Shown here piece after piece: positions 1 to 8,616 of a stretch of DNA of 64,000 nucleotides. Positions within the stretch are counted from its first letter, which is position 1. Every line of letters starts with the position of its first letter. Made by a program: the position numbers and the translations under genes. Source of the stretch: Thalassotalea mangrovi (GTDB lineage Bacteria > Pseudomonadota > Gammaproteobacteria > Enterobacterales > Alteromonadaceae); assembly GCF_005116735.1 (NCBI RefSeq), contig NZ_SWDB01000022.1, forward strand, positions 98,171-162,170, read 5' to 3'. The notes under the pieces were generated by a model. That model was not told where the DNA came from and made no database searches. It was given only the letters and a program-made list of their open reading frames with translations.

Positions 1-451
1 ACTCAAGCGGAATGACTTTGCCATGGTGGGTATTCTCCAGACTAATAAGCTTAGTCATGGCAAAGTGTTGATCGTCGGGTTTTATCACCGCCTTAATCGT
101 ATCCGGATCCAGTGAACCATTGTCAGCTACGGCGATAGGTTGCGGCACGATTCCGCCCAAGGCTGCGGCTCCCCCGGCTTCGTACAGATACGTGTGATAA
201 TGCTGACCAACAATATACTCCTCACCGCGCTGACAATGGGAAAGTAGCGCACAAAGATTGGACTGGGTGCCAGAGCTGACAATCATTGCGGCTTCAAAGC
301 CAGTCAATTCTGCCATACGTTGCTCCAGCGAGTTGACCGTTGAATCGTCACCGTAAACATCGTCACCAAGTTCTGCGCTAGTCATAGCGTTTAACATCTG
401 AGAGGAAGGGCGGGTGACTGTGTCACTGCGAAAGTCAATATAGGAAGTCAT
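1..451 (-). CDS. ltaE: Low-specificity L-threonine aldolase, N-terminal part (runs off the window)
   Basis: This is a PLP-dependent enzyme that cleaves L-threonine or L-allo-threonine to glycine and acetaldehyde. Translating the minus strand from the ATG at 449-451 gives a start reading MTSYIDFRSDTVTRPS, the standard opening of the family. GDDVYGDD follows, then the SSGTQSNLCAL segment around residue 70, which belongs to the PLP cofactor pocket. About 150 residues are inside the window; the Schiff-base lysine and the C-terminus lie beyond base 1. The start is chosen because the family signature begins directly after it. It is transcribed in the same direction as btuB but separated from it by about 275 bases, so it is probably a separate unit. 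Confidence 0.9.
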   Translation of the reverse strand, partial: MTSYIDFRSDTVTRPSSQMLNAMTSAELGDDVYGDDSTVNSLEQRMAELTGFEAAMIVSSGTQSNLCALLSHCQRGEEYIVGQHYHTYLYEAGGAAALGGIVPQPIAVADNGSLDPDTIKAVIKPDDQHFAMTKLISLENTHHGKVIPLE

Positions 452-627
452 GCAGGTTCTCGGGATTAAAAAGCCTGAAACTACGAGCCTCGGGCCTTGG
501 ATTATAAGGGTAGTTAATTAGGTTAAATATTAGTGTGCAATGGCGCAAGTGTTTAATGCAGCGTGCAAAAACACCAATTTATTACGGTGCACGGATAACG
601 GGAAAAGTCTCAGGAAATCGATTAGAA

Positions 628-648
628 GTCCCGGCGCAAGGCCGGGAC
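628..648. repeat. Perfect 8-bp hairpin in the ltaE-btuB gap
   Basis: GTCCCGGC (628-635) pairs with GCCGGGAC (641-648) around the loop GCAAG. There is no T-run, so it does not look like a complete intrinsic terminator. In style (short perfect stem ending in GAC) it resembles the hairpins of the array near 41 kb. It is followed at 660-695 by degenerate CTTACCGCTT/CAGCTTAC repeats that also occur near 31.1 kb and 41.16 kb. The only open frame here (535-729) shows no coding features. Confidence 0.5.
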
Positions 649-699
649 GATAGCATAACTACTTATCGCTTAAAGCTTACCGCTTGCAGCTTACATCCA

Positions 700-727
700 A
701 GAAACCAGGATTTCATCTCTGGTTTCT
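700..727. other. Inverted repeat overlapping the btuB stop codon
   Basis: AGAAACCAG (700-708) and CTGGTTTCT (719-727) form a perfect 9-bp stem with a 10-base loop. It covers the last two bases of the btuB stop codon at 726-728. No U-tract follows on the minus strand, so it may be a 3-prime-end stabilising structure or a weak terminator. Confidence 0.45.
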
Positions 728-2672
728 AAAACTCATACATCACTCCCGCATAGCCGTTAATCCCATCTGCCTCGTATTGACTCACAGTTTGATATTGGCG
801 ATCAAACACGTTATTCAGCTTAACGTTAAATGACAGCGCCTGATTTAATGCATATTGCATCCCTAAATCAAAGGTGGTGAAACTTGGCAGGTTAATCATG
901 CCGCTATCAAGACTTTTATCCCGGTAGTTGGTGATCAGCGTGAATGAATAATCACGCCAGTCGTAGCCCAGCATGTAATTTGCTGTTAGTGATGGTCGAC
1001 GCACCAGGTCTTTGTTACTCTGGACATCTTTGGCATCGATATAGGCGACGGCCAGTCGGTTCGATGTCGGACCAACCTGCAATTCGAAAGTTGCTTCAGC
1101 GCCCTTGATTTTCGCTTCGTTAACGTTGCTCGGTTGCCACAATCCAAACTCACCGGGCGCCCAGGCAATCAGGTTTTCAAATTCAGAATCATAAGCCGAT
1201 AATTCCAGTTTGCCCCGGGAAAACAGATATCGGACCAAAAGTTCATCACTCCTGGCCTGTTCAGGTTGTAAGTCGGGGTTACCACTGCCGGGCCAATACA
1301 GGTCATTAAAGCCTGGAGCTTTAAACCCGGTGCCGCGATTCAAGCTTACCAGCAAGCCAGGCGTAAATTGATACCCTAAGGAAAGGTTATAGGTCGTATT
1401 TTCACCCACTTTTTCAACGTAATCATAACGAATGGCTCCTTCGAGAATCAGGTCGTTAATCTGTTGTCTTCCTTGTAGGAATGCGGCACTGACATTACGA
1501 CTTTTATTGCTCCATTGTTGAAATCCTTCAACCCAGGGATCTTGATCCTGGTTGGTGCTCACTTCTTCGTTGTACCAATCGACTCCCAGGTTTACCCGTA
1601 CACCGTCTGCAATACGAAAATCATTAATAAACGCAACCTGCTGACGCCTGGTTTCTATTTTGTCACCATCGACGCGGTTGGTGCCGTTACCATAAGTGGT
1701 TGCTGAATTATCGACAATGGCCAGAGAAAGATCGGAGGTGATGGCACTGGTTTGATAAATACTGGCAAGTTTTATGTGAGAGTTCTCACTGTCCTGTTCG
1801 TTGGCGTAAAAACTCGGGCAGGTTTGTGACGGATCGTCCCAGCAGGGTTGTTCAGGATAAGATGCATCATATTCATTGTTACCATTTTGCAGGCGGCCGA
1901 TAAACTCCATGCGAAGATCGTCATTCAGGTAAGACTGAGCGACTACAGCAAGGTTAAAGCGTTCAAAGCCATCAGCATCGCCTTCGTTAATATCGTATGG
2001 GTTGCTGGTATCTGTATGGTAAACATTGAAACCTTCACTGTTTTCGTTATTAACACTCAGGCTGATATTATGTTTGTCGGTACCAAATCCGACACCGCCA
2101 TATCCTTGCAGATAACCATGATTGCCGATACTTGCTCCGACATTGCCTGAACCGTGGGAAAAGCGCTTGGTAAAAATATGAATCACGCCACCAATGGCAT
2201 CACTGCCCCATAAAGAGGAACGGGGCCCTTTGATAATTTCAATGCGATCGATTTGCTGCGGTGCAACCTGGGAAAAATCCGCTAACCCCAGGCTCGCCGA
2301 ATGGATGCGTACACCGTCTATTAGTAACAAGGTCTGGCTCGAGTTACTGCCTCGGGTAAAGACAAAGCTCGCCTGTCCTGGACCGCCCTGACTGGCGACG
2401 GACATACCGGCAACCTGATCCAGTACTTCACTGAGGTTTTTCGCCTGCAGGCGTTCGATATCGTCGGCGGTTATCACCTGGTTGGCCGATAAACTCGAGG
2501 CTCGTAACTCTTCTACACGATTAGCGGTAACCAGCATGGTCTCATCAATCTTTGCCAATGACTGGGCATTGACCTCGCAGCTGAATAGCAGAGAACTGGT
2601 AATCGTGGATAGTATGGCAGCAGGCATGCTAACAACCTTGCCTGTTTTTTTTATTTTTACGTTAAAACTCAT
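726..2672 (-). CDS. btuB: TonB-dependent vitamin B12 outer-membrane receptor BtuB
   Basis: This protein carries cobalamin across the outer membrane using energy from TonB-ExbBD. The 648-residue product begins with an N-terminal hydrophobic stretch ending near NAQS, which I read as a signal peptide. A TonB-box-like ETMLVTANR follows. The plug domain spans about residues 50-170 and includes LIDGVRIHS and RIEIIKGPRSSLWGSDAIGG. The rest is a long beta-barrel ending in YEF, with the aromatic terminal residue typical of outer-membrane proteins. The length fits BtuB (about 600-650). AGGAAAT lies just before the ATG. A cobalamin riboswitch occupies the space upstream, and the B12 ABC transporter genes follow on the same strand, which supports B12 rather than iron as ligand. 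Confidence 0.93.
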   Translation of the reverse strand: MSFNVKIKKTGKVVSMPAAILSTITSSLLFSCEVNAQSLAKIDETMLVTANRVEELRASSLSANQVITADDIERLQAKNLSEVLDQVAGMSVASQGGPGQASFVFTRGSNSSQTLLLIDGVRIHSASLGLADFSQVAPQQIDRIEIIKGPRSSLWGSDAIGGVIHIFTKRFSHGSGNVGASIGNHGYLQGYGGVGFGTDKHNISLSVNNENSEGFNVYHTDTSNPYDINEGDADGFERFNLAVVAQSYLNDDLRMEFIGRLQNGNNEYDASYPEQPCWDDPSQTCPSFYANEQDSENSHIKLASIYQTSAITSDLSLAIVDNSATTYGNGTNRVDGDKIETRRQQVAFINDFRIADGVRVNLGVDWYNEEVSTNQDQDPWVEGFQQWSNKSRNVSAAFLQGRQQINDLILEGAIRYDYVEKVGENTTYNLSLGYQFTPGLLVSLNRGTGFKAPGFNDLYWPGSGNPDLQPEQARSDELLVRYLFSRGKLELSAYDSEFENLIAWAPGEFGLWQPSNVNEAKIKGAEATFELQVGPTSNRLAVAYIDAKDVQSNKDLVRRPSLTANYMLGYDWRDYSFTLITNYRDKSLDSGMINLPSFTTFDLGMQYALNQALSFNVKLNNVFDRQYQTVSQYEADGINGYAGVMYEF

Positions 2673-2702
2673 ATTTCCTCACTAAAGGCGCCCTCCGCAC
2701 CT

Positions 2703-2895
2703 GAAAAAATTGCTGAAGTCGGTCTCCGGACTAAAACCGGTTGCTCTGTCGAACAGAACAACCGGTTATCACCGTTGCGGGGGCAGTACAGGACTTATCT
2801 AAATGACGCACCTGTTTCCCAGATTGCTCAATTAACCAAATTGCTTTGAGCCCTTCAGACAGAACTTCACTGACCCGTTGGCCAGCACCTGTTAT
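2703..2895 (-). promoter_or_regulatory. Cobalamin riboswitch upstream of btuB
   Basis: On the minus strand the conserved blocks appear in order: GGGAAACAGGTG (2809-2820), TGTACTGCCCCCGCAACGGT (2773-2792), a variable hairpin with ACCGGTTG/CAACCGGT arms, and the B12 box AGTCCGGAGACCGACTT (2716-2732). The element lies between the btuF stop and the btuB ATG. It is expected to switch off btuB when adenosylcobalamin is plentiful. Outer boundaries are approximate. Confidence 0.9.
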
Positions 2896-2928
2896 TACCG
2901 GCTCTGATTGAGCCCGGTAAATTCTTAA

Positions 2929-3816
2929 TCAATGGGACATGCCATTGTCGATTTGCTGATAATATTGCCGGCTTTGCTCAATTTGCTGACAAAGTCTGCC
3001 GAGCTCGGCCGGCAACCTTAGTGTCATCCGATGCAGGATGTCCGCATTAGGTTGAACTATCTGGTTATGTTTGATGGCAGAAAGCTGGGGGTACCGTTGC
3101 CAGTTAATTGCTGTCGACTCGCCGTTATCTGTGCCAGTCGGTATGATCAATAATTGTGGGTCAGCAAGCAGCACATCTTCGATATTGACTTGTGGATAGT
3201 CGCGGGAGTGACGACTAAATGGGTTCACTGCCGCACAAAGCTCGAGTTGTTGTTGCGACCAGGCCTTTCCGGCTACCGTGGTGAGTGGTTGCGACCATAT
3301 TTGATAGAACACACGCACCGGAGCTTTGTGCTGATATTTGTGCCTTAATTTTTTGATCGATGCGCGAAACTCCTGGGCTTTTCCCTGGCCAATACCCGCT
3401 TTACCAAACCGAACGGCAAAAGCCTCAGTCTCTCTGGCGATATCGTCGATGGTTTGTGGGTTGGAATACACCACCGTCTGACCGAGTTGCCGAAGTCGCT
3501 GAATATCTGCATCGGGATTTCCGCTTTTCCAGGCAATAATTATATCTGCCTGCAAAGCAATGATGGCCTCGATGTTGAGCTGTGCATAACTACCAACGAC
3601 GGGAATTGATGTTGCAGCGCCCGGGTAATCAGCATGTTCAAGTGTGGCGACGATGTTGTCCCCCAAGCCAATATCGTAGAGCATTTCTACGAGATGAGGT
3701 GCCAGCGCGATAATCCGCAGCGGCTCTGGCTGCTTCTGAGCACCGATAGCAGGAGATGACAAGCAAAGGGCAAGTGCCAGGGCGAGGGCATACAGACCTG
3801 TTGTGAAACGCGACAT
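2929..3816 (-). CDS. btuF: Periplasmic cobalamin-binding protein BtuF
   Basis: This is the substrate-binding subunit of the BtuCDF importer; it captures B12 in the periplasm and delivers it to BtuC. The 295-residue product has a typical signal peptide (GLYALALALALCLSSPAIGA). A class III periplasmic-binding fold follows, with RIIALAPHLVEMLYDIGLGD at the first lobe, VVGSYAQLNIEAIIALQADI, and a C-terminal segment ending in a helical tail. Length is slightly above the E. coli protein (266). Its start overlaps the end of btuR by one base, so the two are translated together. It is the last gene of btuD-btuC-btuR-btuF. Confidence 0.9.
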   Translation of the reverse strand: MSRFTTGLYALALALALCLSSPAIGAQKQPEPLRIIALAPHLVEMLYDIGLGDNIVATLEHADYPGAATSIPVVGSYAQLNIEAIIALQADIIIAWKSGNPDADIQRLRQLGQTVVYSNPQTIDDIARETEAFAVRFGKAGIGQGKAQEFRASIKKLRHKYQHKAPVRVFYQIWSQPLTTVAGKAWSQQQLELCAAVNPFSRHSRDYPQVNIEDVLLADPQLLIIPTGTDNGESTAINWQRYPQLSAIKHNQIVQPNADILHRMTLRLPAELGRLCQQIEQSRQYYQQIDNGMSH

Positions 3817-4433
3817 TACCAGTCCAGCCCTTTTTGGGCTTTAACGCCTGAGTGAAAAGCATGTTTGATTTCCTGAACTTCTGATACGGTGTCAGCCATT
3901 TCAATCAAACGTCGATGACAGGAACGTCCGGTTATGATCACATGTTGATGGTGCGGACGATTGTTGATGGCATTGATGACGTCATCCAGGTCCAGGTAGT
4001 GATAACTGATCATATAGGTCAGCTCATCAAGCAATACCATATCAATATCAGGATCTGCCAGTAAACGCGTGGCGTCTGCCCAGGTTATTTGTGCGGCGGC
4101 GATATCGGCCGCTTTGTTTTGGGTTTCCCAGGTAAAGCCGGTCGCCATGACGCAGAATTCAACCCCGTGTTGTTTTAGCAGGTTAGCTTCACCACATTCC
4201 CAGTTGCCCTTGATAAATTGCACCACTGCGGCATTGAGTCCATGTCCGGTTGCCCGGGCTACGGTGCCAAATCCAGAAGTCGATTTTCCCTTACCATTAC
4301 CAGTAATGACGATGACGAGGCCACGTTCATCTTGCGCCTTGGCGATCTTCTCATCGACTTTTTGTTTGATTTTTTGCTGGCGCTGTTGATGTCGCTGTTG
4401 TTCACGATTGACCGCATGTTTTTCGTTTGTCAT
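3816..4433 (-). CDS. btuR: Cob(I)yrinic acid a,c-diamide adenosyltransferase (BtuR/CobO type)
   Basis: This enzyme transfers the 5-prime-deoxyadenosyl group from ATP to cob(I)alamin or corrinoid precursors, making the coenzyme form. The 205-residue sequence carries the P-loop TGNGKGKST near residues 44-52. DMVLLDELTYMISYHYLDLDDV and IITGRSCHRRLIEMADTVSE are hallmarks of the CobO family. The N-terminal 35 residues are unusually rich in Gln, Arg and Lys and look like a flexible helix. It sits inside the B12 transport operon, so imported cobalamin can be adenosylated at once, giving the ligand of the two riboswitches. Confidence 0.92.
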   Translation of the reverse strand: MTNEKHAVNREQQRHQQRQQKIKQKVDEKIAKAQDERGLVIVITGNGKGKSTSGFGTVARATGHGLNAAVVQFIKGNWECGEANLLKQHGVEFCVMATGFTWETQNKAADIAAAQITWADATRLLADPDIDMVLLDELTYMISYHYLDLDDVINAINNRPHHQHVIITGRSCHRRLIEMADTVSEVQEIKHAFHSGVKAQKGLDW

Positions 4434-4490
4434 CTTATTTACCCCGTTTGTTTAATTGCCTGGCTGAAGAAAATTACTGCGATTACCCAC

Positions 4491-5492
4491 TTAACGTCGC
4501 ATCAGGGCGAGAAAAAATATCGAGCCGATAGCGGCAGTAATAACGCCAATGGGAATTTCTTGTCCCTCTAATGCGGTACGGGCGATTACGTCCACCAGCA
4601 TTAAAAAGCCGCCGCCGTATAAACCGCTGAATACCAGCAGTTTGGCGGTGGTAATGCCAACCCATTTTCGAACGAGATGGGGAATCATTAACCCGACAAA
4701 TCCGATGCCACCACAGAAGGCAACGATAACCCCGGTTATCGCCGCGCACACGATTAACATAATAATTCGCACCTGATTCACCGAAACCCCCAGGCTCTGG
4801 GCACTTTCGTCACTTAATAACAGCGCATCGAGTTGTCTTGATAACAACAGTGAGATACACAAGCCAATGATAATAACTGGCACAATCCAGGCGATTGCCA
4901 AATCGTCACTGCGTGCCAGCGAACCCATCAGCCAGAAAATAACCCGGTTTGCGGCAAACGCATCGCTTAAGTACAGGGTAAAACTGGTGATTGCACCGAG
5001 TAGGAAAGAAACCGCGACGCCGGCGAGGAGAAGAAATTCTGTGCGTTGCCAGTGCCGGTTAAAAACAATGCCAATAACCAGTAACACCGCAAGCAGAGCG
5101 CCGGTAAATGCTGCCAGTGGCACCGGCAGTGCCATACTATCTGCAAAAAAGCTCATCAGGGTTACGCCAAGTCCAGCACCTGCAACGATTCCAAACAAGT
5201 AGGGATCTGCCAGCGGATTGCGGGTGATATTCTGCATCAGTGCGCCGGTCATTGCCAGGCCAAAGCCAGCAACAAATCCGGTAATAATTCTTGGCAGGCG
5301 AATATCAAAGAGAATTTGCTGGTCAAAGGGGCGCAGGCATTGCTCGAACAGGCAGGCATAAAGCGCCTCGAAGCCAACGCTTTGAGTTCCCATACTCAAT
5401 GAAAATACTGCCGATATCATTAATATCAGGGCTATCAGCAAGGCATTGACCGCTATGGGGAGGCGTTTAACCACACGTTCCTCCGCTGACAA
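4491..5492 (-). CDS. btuC: Vitamin B12 ABC transporter permease BtuC
   Basis: This is an inner-membrane permease of the FecCD/BtuC family that forms the B12 channel as a homodimer. The 333-residue protein is strongly hydrophobic with about ten membrane segments. Family signatures visible are RLPRIITGFVAGFGLAMTGA, GALMQNITRNPLADPYLFGI and CGGIGFVGLMIPHLVRKWVG; the last holds the loop that contacts the ATPase. The start overlaps the end of btuD by 26 bases, which indicates tight translational coupling. The iron-siderophore permease family is homologous, but the riboswitch and neighbours point to B12. Confidence 0.9.
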   Translation of the reverse strand: MSAEERVVKRLPIAVNALLIALILMISAVFSLSMGTQSVGFEALYACLFEQCLRPFDQQILFDIRLPRIITGFVAGFGLAMTGALMQNITRNPLADPYLFGIVAGAGLGVTLMSFFADSMALPVPLAAFTGALLAVLLVIGIVFNRHWQRTEFLLLAGVAVSFLLGAITSFTLYLSDAFAANRVIFWLMGSLARSDDLAIAWIVPVIIIGLCISLLLSRQLDALLLSDESAQSLGVSVNQVRIIMLIVCAAITGVIVAFCGGIGFVGLMIPHLVRKWVGITTAKLLVFSGLYGGGFLMLVDVIARTALEGQEIPIGVITAAIGSIFFLALMRR

Positions 5493-6276
5493 AGGTTACT
5501 CGTTTACCCGGATTAAACGGGTGTGATTCAACTTGACAGGGCAATTTAAATACCTGCTGCAGACGCTCTGTTGTCAGTACCTGACTGGCATCCCCCTGAG
5601 CAATAATTTTTCCATCTTGCATCAGCACCAATCGGTCGGCGTATTGACTGGCCAACTCAAGATTATGGATGGAAAAGATAACCGTAATATTTAACTCATT
5701 CGCTAATGAAAGGATCTGGTGTTGATAAAATATGTCGAGGTGGTTGGTCGGCTCATCCATCAGCAATATCTTTGCTGACTGAACGATTGAACGGGCGATA
5801 AGCACACGTTGTTGCTCGCCGCCGGATAAGGTGTTGAACGAATGCCACCGTTTGTGTTTAAGGCCAACCAGATCTAAGGCTTCGACAATGCGATGATCAT
5901 CGCCAGAATCATCGATGGCCAGCAAGGGTTTATTGGCTAGCAATCCCATGCGTACCATATCATTGGTCAACAACTCAAACGCCGTACTTTGCTGCTGGCT
6001 AACCAACGCAACCCTCCTGGCTACTTGTCGGGTTGAAAGCCGGCTAATCGCTTCGCCAGCAAGCTCAATCTCACCGTTAAAGTTCTTATGTAATCCGGCA
6101 AGGCATTTGATCAAGGACGTTTTACCAGCACCGTTTGGGCCGATAATAGCAACCCGCTCACCCTCACGGATGGACAGGTTAATATCGGCCAGAATACAGC
6201 GCTCGGCTACATGCCAGCTTAAATTCTCGACCTTGACGGCGTTTTGTCTGGGGGAGCCTGCCACTGAAAAATCCAC
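5467..6276 (-). CDS. btuD: Vitamin B12 ABC transporter ATP-binding protein BtuD
   Basis: This is the ATPase subunit of the B12 importer. The 269-residue protein has Walker A GPNGAGKTS at residues 46-54, the ABC signature LSGGEQQRV, Walker B LLMDEPTNHLD and the switch histidine in FSIHNLE. The start codon is GTG at 6274-6276; a second in-frame GTG lies four codons on, and the ribosome-binding site is weak, so the exact start is uncertain. It is the first gene of the btuDCRF operon. It lies about 225 bases downstream of its riboswitch, an unusually long gap. Confidence 0.9.
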   Translation of the reverse strand: MDFSVAGSPRQNAVKVENLSWHVAERCILADINLSIREGERVAIIGPNGAGKTSLIKCLAGLHKNFNGEIELAGEAISRLSTRQVARRVALVSQQQSTAFELLTNDMVRMGLLANKPLLAIDDSGDDHRIVEALDLVGLKHKRWHSFNTLSGGEQQRVLIARSIVQSAKILLMDEPTNHLDIFYQHQILSLANELNITVIFSIHNLELASQYADRLVLMQDGKIIAQGDASQVLTTERLQQVFKLPCQVESHPFNPGKRVTFVSGGTCG

Positions 6277-6499
6277 TTCTGCTATCGATTAATTAGGGGG
6301 GAATGGCAAAGAAGCAGGAGAAACAGAATCGATAACTAATAACGATCATGCACAATCAGCGGTGTTTGAAACTGGCTGCATGCCTTTTAGTTTACACTCG
6401 CTGGACCATGAATTTTCTCGACCTCACCGCGTCTTCCCGCACGGATTATCATATGCGCCTGATCTGCAATAACACGTTAGGATAATGCATGAAGCACAA

Positions 6500-6725
6500 C
6501 AAAAAGGCAGGTATCCTGACTTACAGGGAGATCCCAGTATCAACCTTGCCAACCAATCATCGAAGCATTTGCTAACGTATGGTTAAAGGTTTTTGATTCT
6601 GGCCCTGTTCACAGTTGCGGGTACAGTTGTGGCATTAAGGCGCATGGTCGTTAACAACAAATTTGCTAACAGCATCTTGCACCACATTCCCTTTTCAGTC
6701 GCATAATGTACCGGGTCTGATCATT
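6500..6725 (-). promoter_or_regulatory. Cobalamin riboswitch upstream of btuDCRF
   Basis: Read on the minus strand, the core blocks are GGGAATGTGGTG (6680-6691), CAACTGTACCCGCAACTGTG (6611-6630) and the B12 box AGTCAGGATACCTGCC (6506-6521). This matches the cobalamin riboswitch consensus. It should repress the uptake and adenosylation operon when adenosylcobalamin is abundant. Boundaries are approximate. Confidence 0.9.
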
Positions 6726-6735
6726 CTTCGTTTTT

Positions 6736-6979
6736 GAGCGGTGAATTCATTCAAATCGGCACGACGACACCATTTTTGCGTTGCTAATTGTAGCAGTAGT
6801 AAAACTGATTGAAAACCAGAATGTTAGGTGGGCTGATGGTAGCTGTGGGGCTTAAGGGGTTGGCTGCAGAAAACGACATCATATCGGGTCATTGCAAAAG
6901 GCGAAGTCGAGGCTGAAATTACGAAGATACCGTGTAAATTCGCGACTTAAGGAGTCATTTTTCTGAAACCTGTTAGCTT
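6736..6979. other. Gap between the riboswitch and yfbR, no gene seen
   Basis: This stretch must hold the promoter of the B12 operon (reading left) and the 3-prime region of yfbR. No convincing open frame, RNA or strong terminator was found. Confidence 0.4.
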
Positions 6980-7573
6980 TTACGTTTCCGAGAGCTTATC
7001 GACGCTGGCGGTACAATACTGCAAAAAGGTTTCCATAAAATAACCTACTTCGGGCATTTCTTTTTGTGTCGTCAACAGTTTGGCTCGAAGCCGTTTTTCC
7101 ACATGTTTAAACTCAACGTTATTGTGTCGGATTTCATCCAGGGTCTTGATGTAGGCGGCCAGATTATCAGCTGCCTTAACAATCGCTTTGTATTCCTCAT
7201 CAACATTATCCTGAACAATGATATCGTGAAAGACATGACGAATGTCTTCGGGTAAAGAATCCAGGCATTGTTGCTCGGCCAATGCTTCTATTTTTTTAAA
7301 TTCCCTGGAAATCTCTTTATTGGCATATTTCGTCGGTGAAACCACATCGCCGTATTGGGTCTCGGAGGCCTCATGGTATAGGGCGATAGTGGCCACTTTA
7401 TCGGCATTGATGTTGCCGGAAAATTTTTCATTTTTAATCACCGCCAGTAAATGGGCAATGATCGCCACCTGGTGAGAGTGTTCGGCGACGTTTTCTTTTT
7501 TTACGCAATACATCAGCGCCCAGCGCTTGATCAGCGGCATTCGAAACATCCAGGCTAAAAATGTACTTTCCAT
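6980..7573 (-). CDS. yfbR: HD-domain 5-prime-deoxynucleotidase YfbR
   Basis: This metal-dependent phosphohydrolase removes phosphate from deoxyribonucleoside 5-prime-monophosphates. The 197-residue length equals the E. coli enzyme. The HD-fold residues are visible: H in KKENVAEHSHQVA, the HE pair in ALYHEASETQYGD, and D in VKAADNLAAYIKTLDE. The opening STFLAWMFRMPLIKRWALM is also family-typical. AAGGGGAG lies just before the ATG. The end of a 109-bp repeat sits only about 11 bases upstream of the start codon, so the native promoter has probably been displaced or replaced by the repeat. Confidence 0.9.
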   Translation of the reverse strand: MESTFLAWMFRMPLIKRWALMYCVKKENVAEHSHQVAIIAHLLAVIKNEKFSGNINADKVATIALYHEASETQYGDVVSPTKYANKEISREFKKIEALAEQQCLDSLPEDIRHVFHDIIVQDNVDEEYKAIVKAADNLAAYIKTLDEIRHNNVEFKHVEKRLRAKLLTTQKEMPEVGYFMETFLQYCTASVDKLSET

Positions 7574-7583
7574 CCGGCTCCCC

Positions 7584-7692
7584 TTATACCAATTCCATTA
7601 AGTTTCTGCACAACTCAGAGTTAGGGCAGAGGTTCATATGCAACATAGATTTCATTGATATCGTCATTCTATATTAAAGAAATGGTATTAAT
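7584..7692. repeat. MITE-like 109-bp element with imperfect terminal inverted repeats
   Basis: The left end begins TTATACCAATTCCATTAAG. The right end, read in reverse complement, begins TTAATACCATTTCTTTAA, giving imperfect inverted ends of about 18 bases. A near-identical copy of the left end (1 mismatch in 20) occurs in reverse orientation at 35086-35105, so the ends are dispersed in this genome. No coding capacity is present. It lies directly upstream of yfbR. Confidence 0.6.
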
Positions 7693-7802
7693 TAACTGTG
7701 ACCTGATATATCAGCATATTGCCTGGTTGAATTTTAATCAATGATCGGTGGGCAGGGGGATTGGATAACTTTAACGTTACTAAAAGCTTAACGGCGGGCA
7801 TA

Positions 7803-7834
7803 AAAAAGCCGACAGGTTGACGCTGTCGGCTTGG
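7803..7834 (-). terminator. Intrinsic terminator of the carbonic anhydrase gene
   Basis: On the minus strand AAGCCGACAG and CTGTCGGCTT form a perfect stem followed by TTTTTT. It starts about 22 bases after the can stop codon. Confidence 0.88.
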
Positions 7835-7855
7835 TAAAATTAGTCGGAGCCTGGA

Positions 7856-8452
7856 CTACTGTCCGTTAACGCTCACTTCCAGGTTTTTCAAAATGCCATT
7901 GTTAATGTCATAGATAAAGCCGTGGACGGTCAGCTCTTGTTGTCGGTCCCAGGCATTTTGTACCATCGTTGTATTTGCGACGTTTTTCACCTGCTCAATC
8001 ACGTTCAATTCACACAAGCGGTTGAACTTTTCCGTATCGCTAAGCGAGTTTAACTCGGCTTCGTTAAAACGCTGCACATCTTTGATGTGACGCAACCAGT
8101 TATCGATCAAACCATGTTGGTCTTCTGTCATCGATGCAGCAACACCGCCACAACCATAATGACCACAGACAAATATATGTTTAACTTTTAAAACTTCGAC
8201 CGCATATTGGATGACTGATAAACAATTCAAATCGGTATGCACGACAACGTTGGCAATATTGCGGTGAACAAATATTTCACCCGGTAGCAATCCTAATAAT
8301 TGATTTGCAGGAACCCGTGAATCAGAACAACCAATCCACAGGTACTCAGGCATTTGTTGTTTAGACAGTTGATCAAAAAAATCCGGTTGTTCGTCCTTAA
8401 TCGTCTGTGCCCATTGTTTATTGCGTTCAAATAGGTGGGTGATATCAGTCAT
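7856..8452 (-). CDS. can: Beta-class carbonic anhydrase
   Basis: This zinc enzyme interconverts CO2 and bicarbonate in the cytoplasm and supplies bicarbonate for carboxylation reactions. With the start at 8452 the product is 198 residues. It shows C42-S-D44-S-R46 (zinc ligand Cys42 and the Asp-Arg dyad), then HIFVCGHYGCGGV with the remaining zinc ligands near residues 98 and 101. The frame stays open 18 codons further upstream, but GGGGA lies 7 bases before the ATG at 8452 and homologues start there. A terminator follows. It is divergent from ppiC. Confidence 0.94.
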   Translation of the reverse strand: MTDITHLFERNKQWAQTIKDEQPDFFDQLSKQQMPEYLWIGCSDSRVPANQLLGLLPGEIFVHRNIANVVVHTDLNCLSVIQYAVEVLKVKHIFVCGHYGCGGVAASMTEDQHGLIDNWLRHIKDVQRFNEAELNSLSDTEKFNRLCELNVIEQVKNVANTTMVQNAWDRQQELTVHGFIYDINNGILKNLEVSVNGQ

Positions 8453-8616
8453 AAATTTCCCCGTCGGAATTAATTTTTGCCTATTGTCGATAAAAGGCTG
8501 ATTCAAGTAAAGCGCAATCCCTATGGTCTAATCAGTTAAAATTTTTAGTAACACGGATTAAGCTTAGAAATATTGATATACTTTAGCAGTGTTAAGTTTT
8601 GACTTGGAGAATGGTA

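Noticed and set aside
535-729. 64-codon open frame between ltaE and btuB
   Set aside because: Covers a hairpin and short repeats, no family features, and ends inside the inverted repeat at the btuB stop.
6380-6425. A second, tandem cobalamin riboswitch in the btuD leader
   Set aside because: Only a GGGAA-x-GGTG-like string is present; the CCCGCAAC core and the B12 box do not follow.
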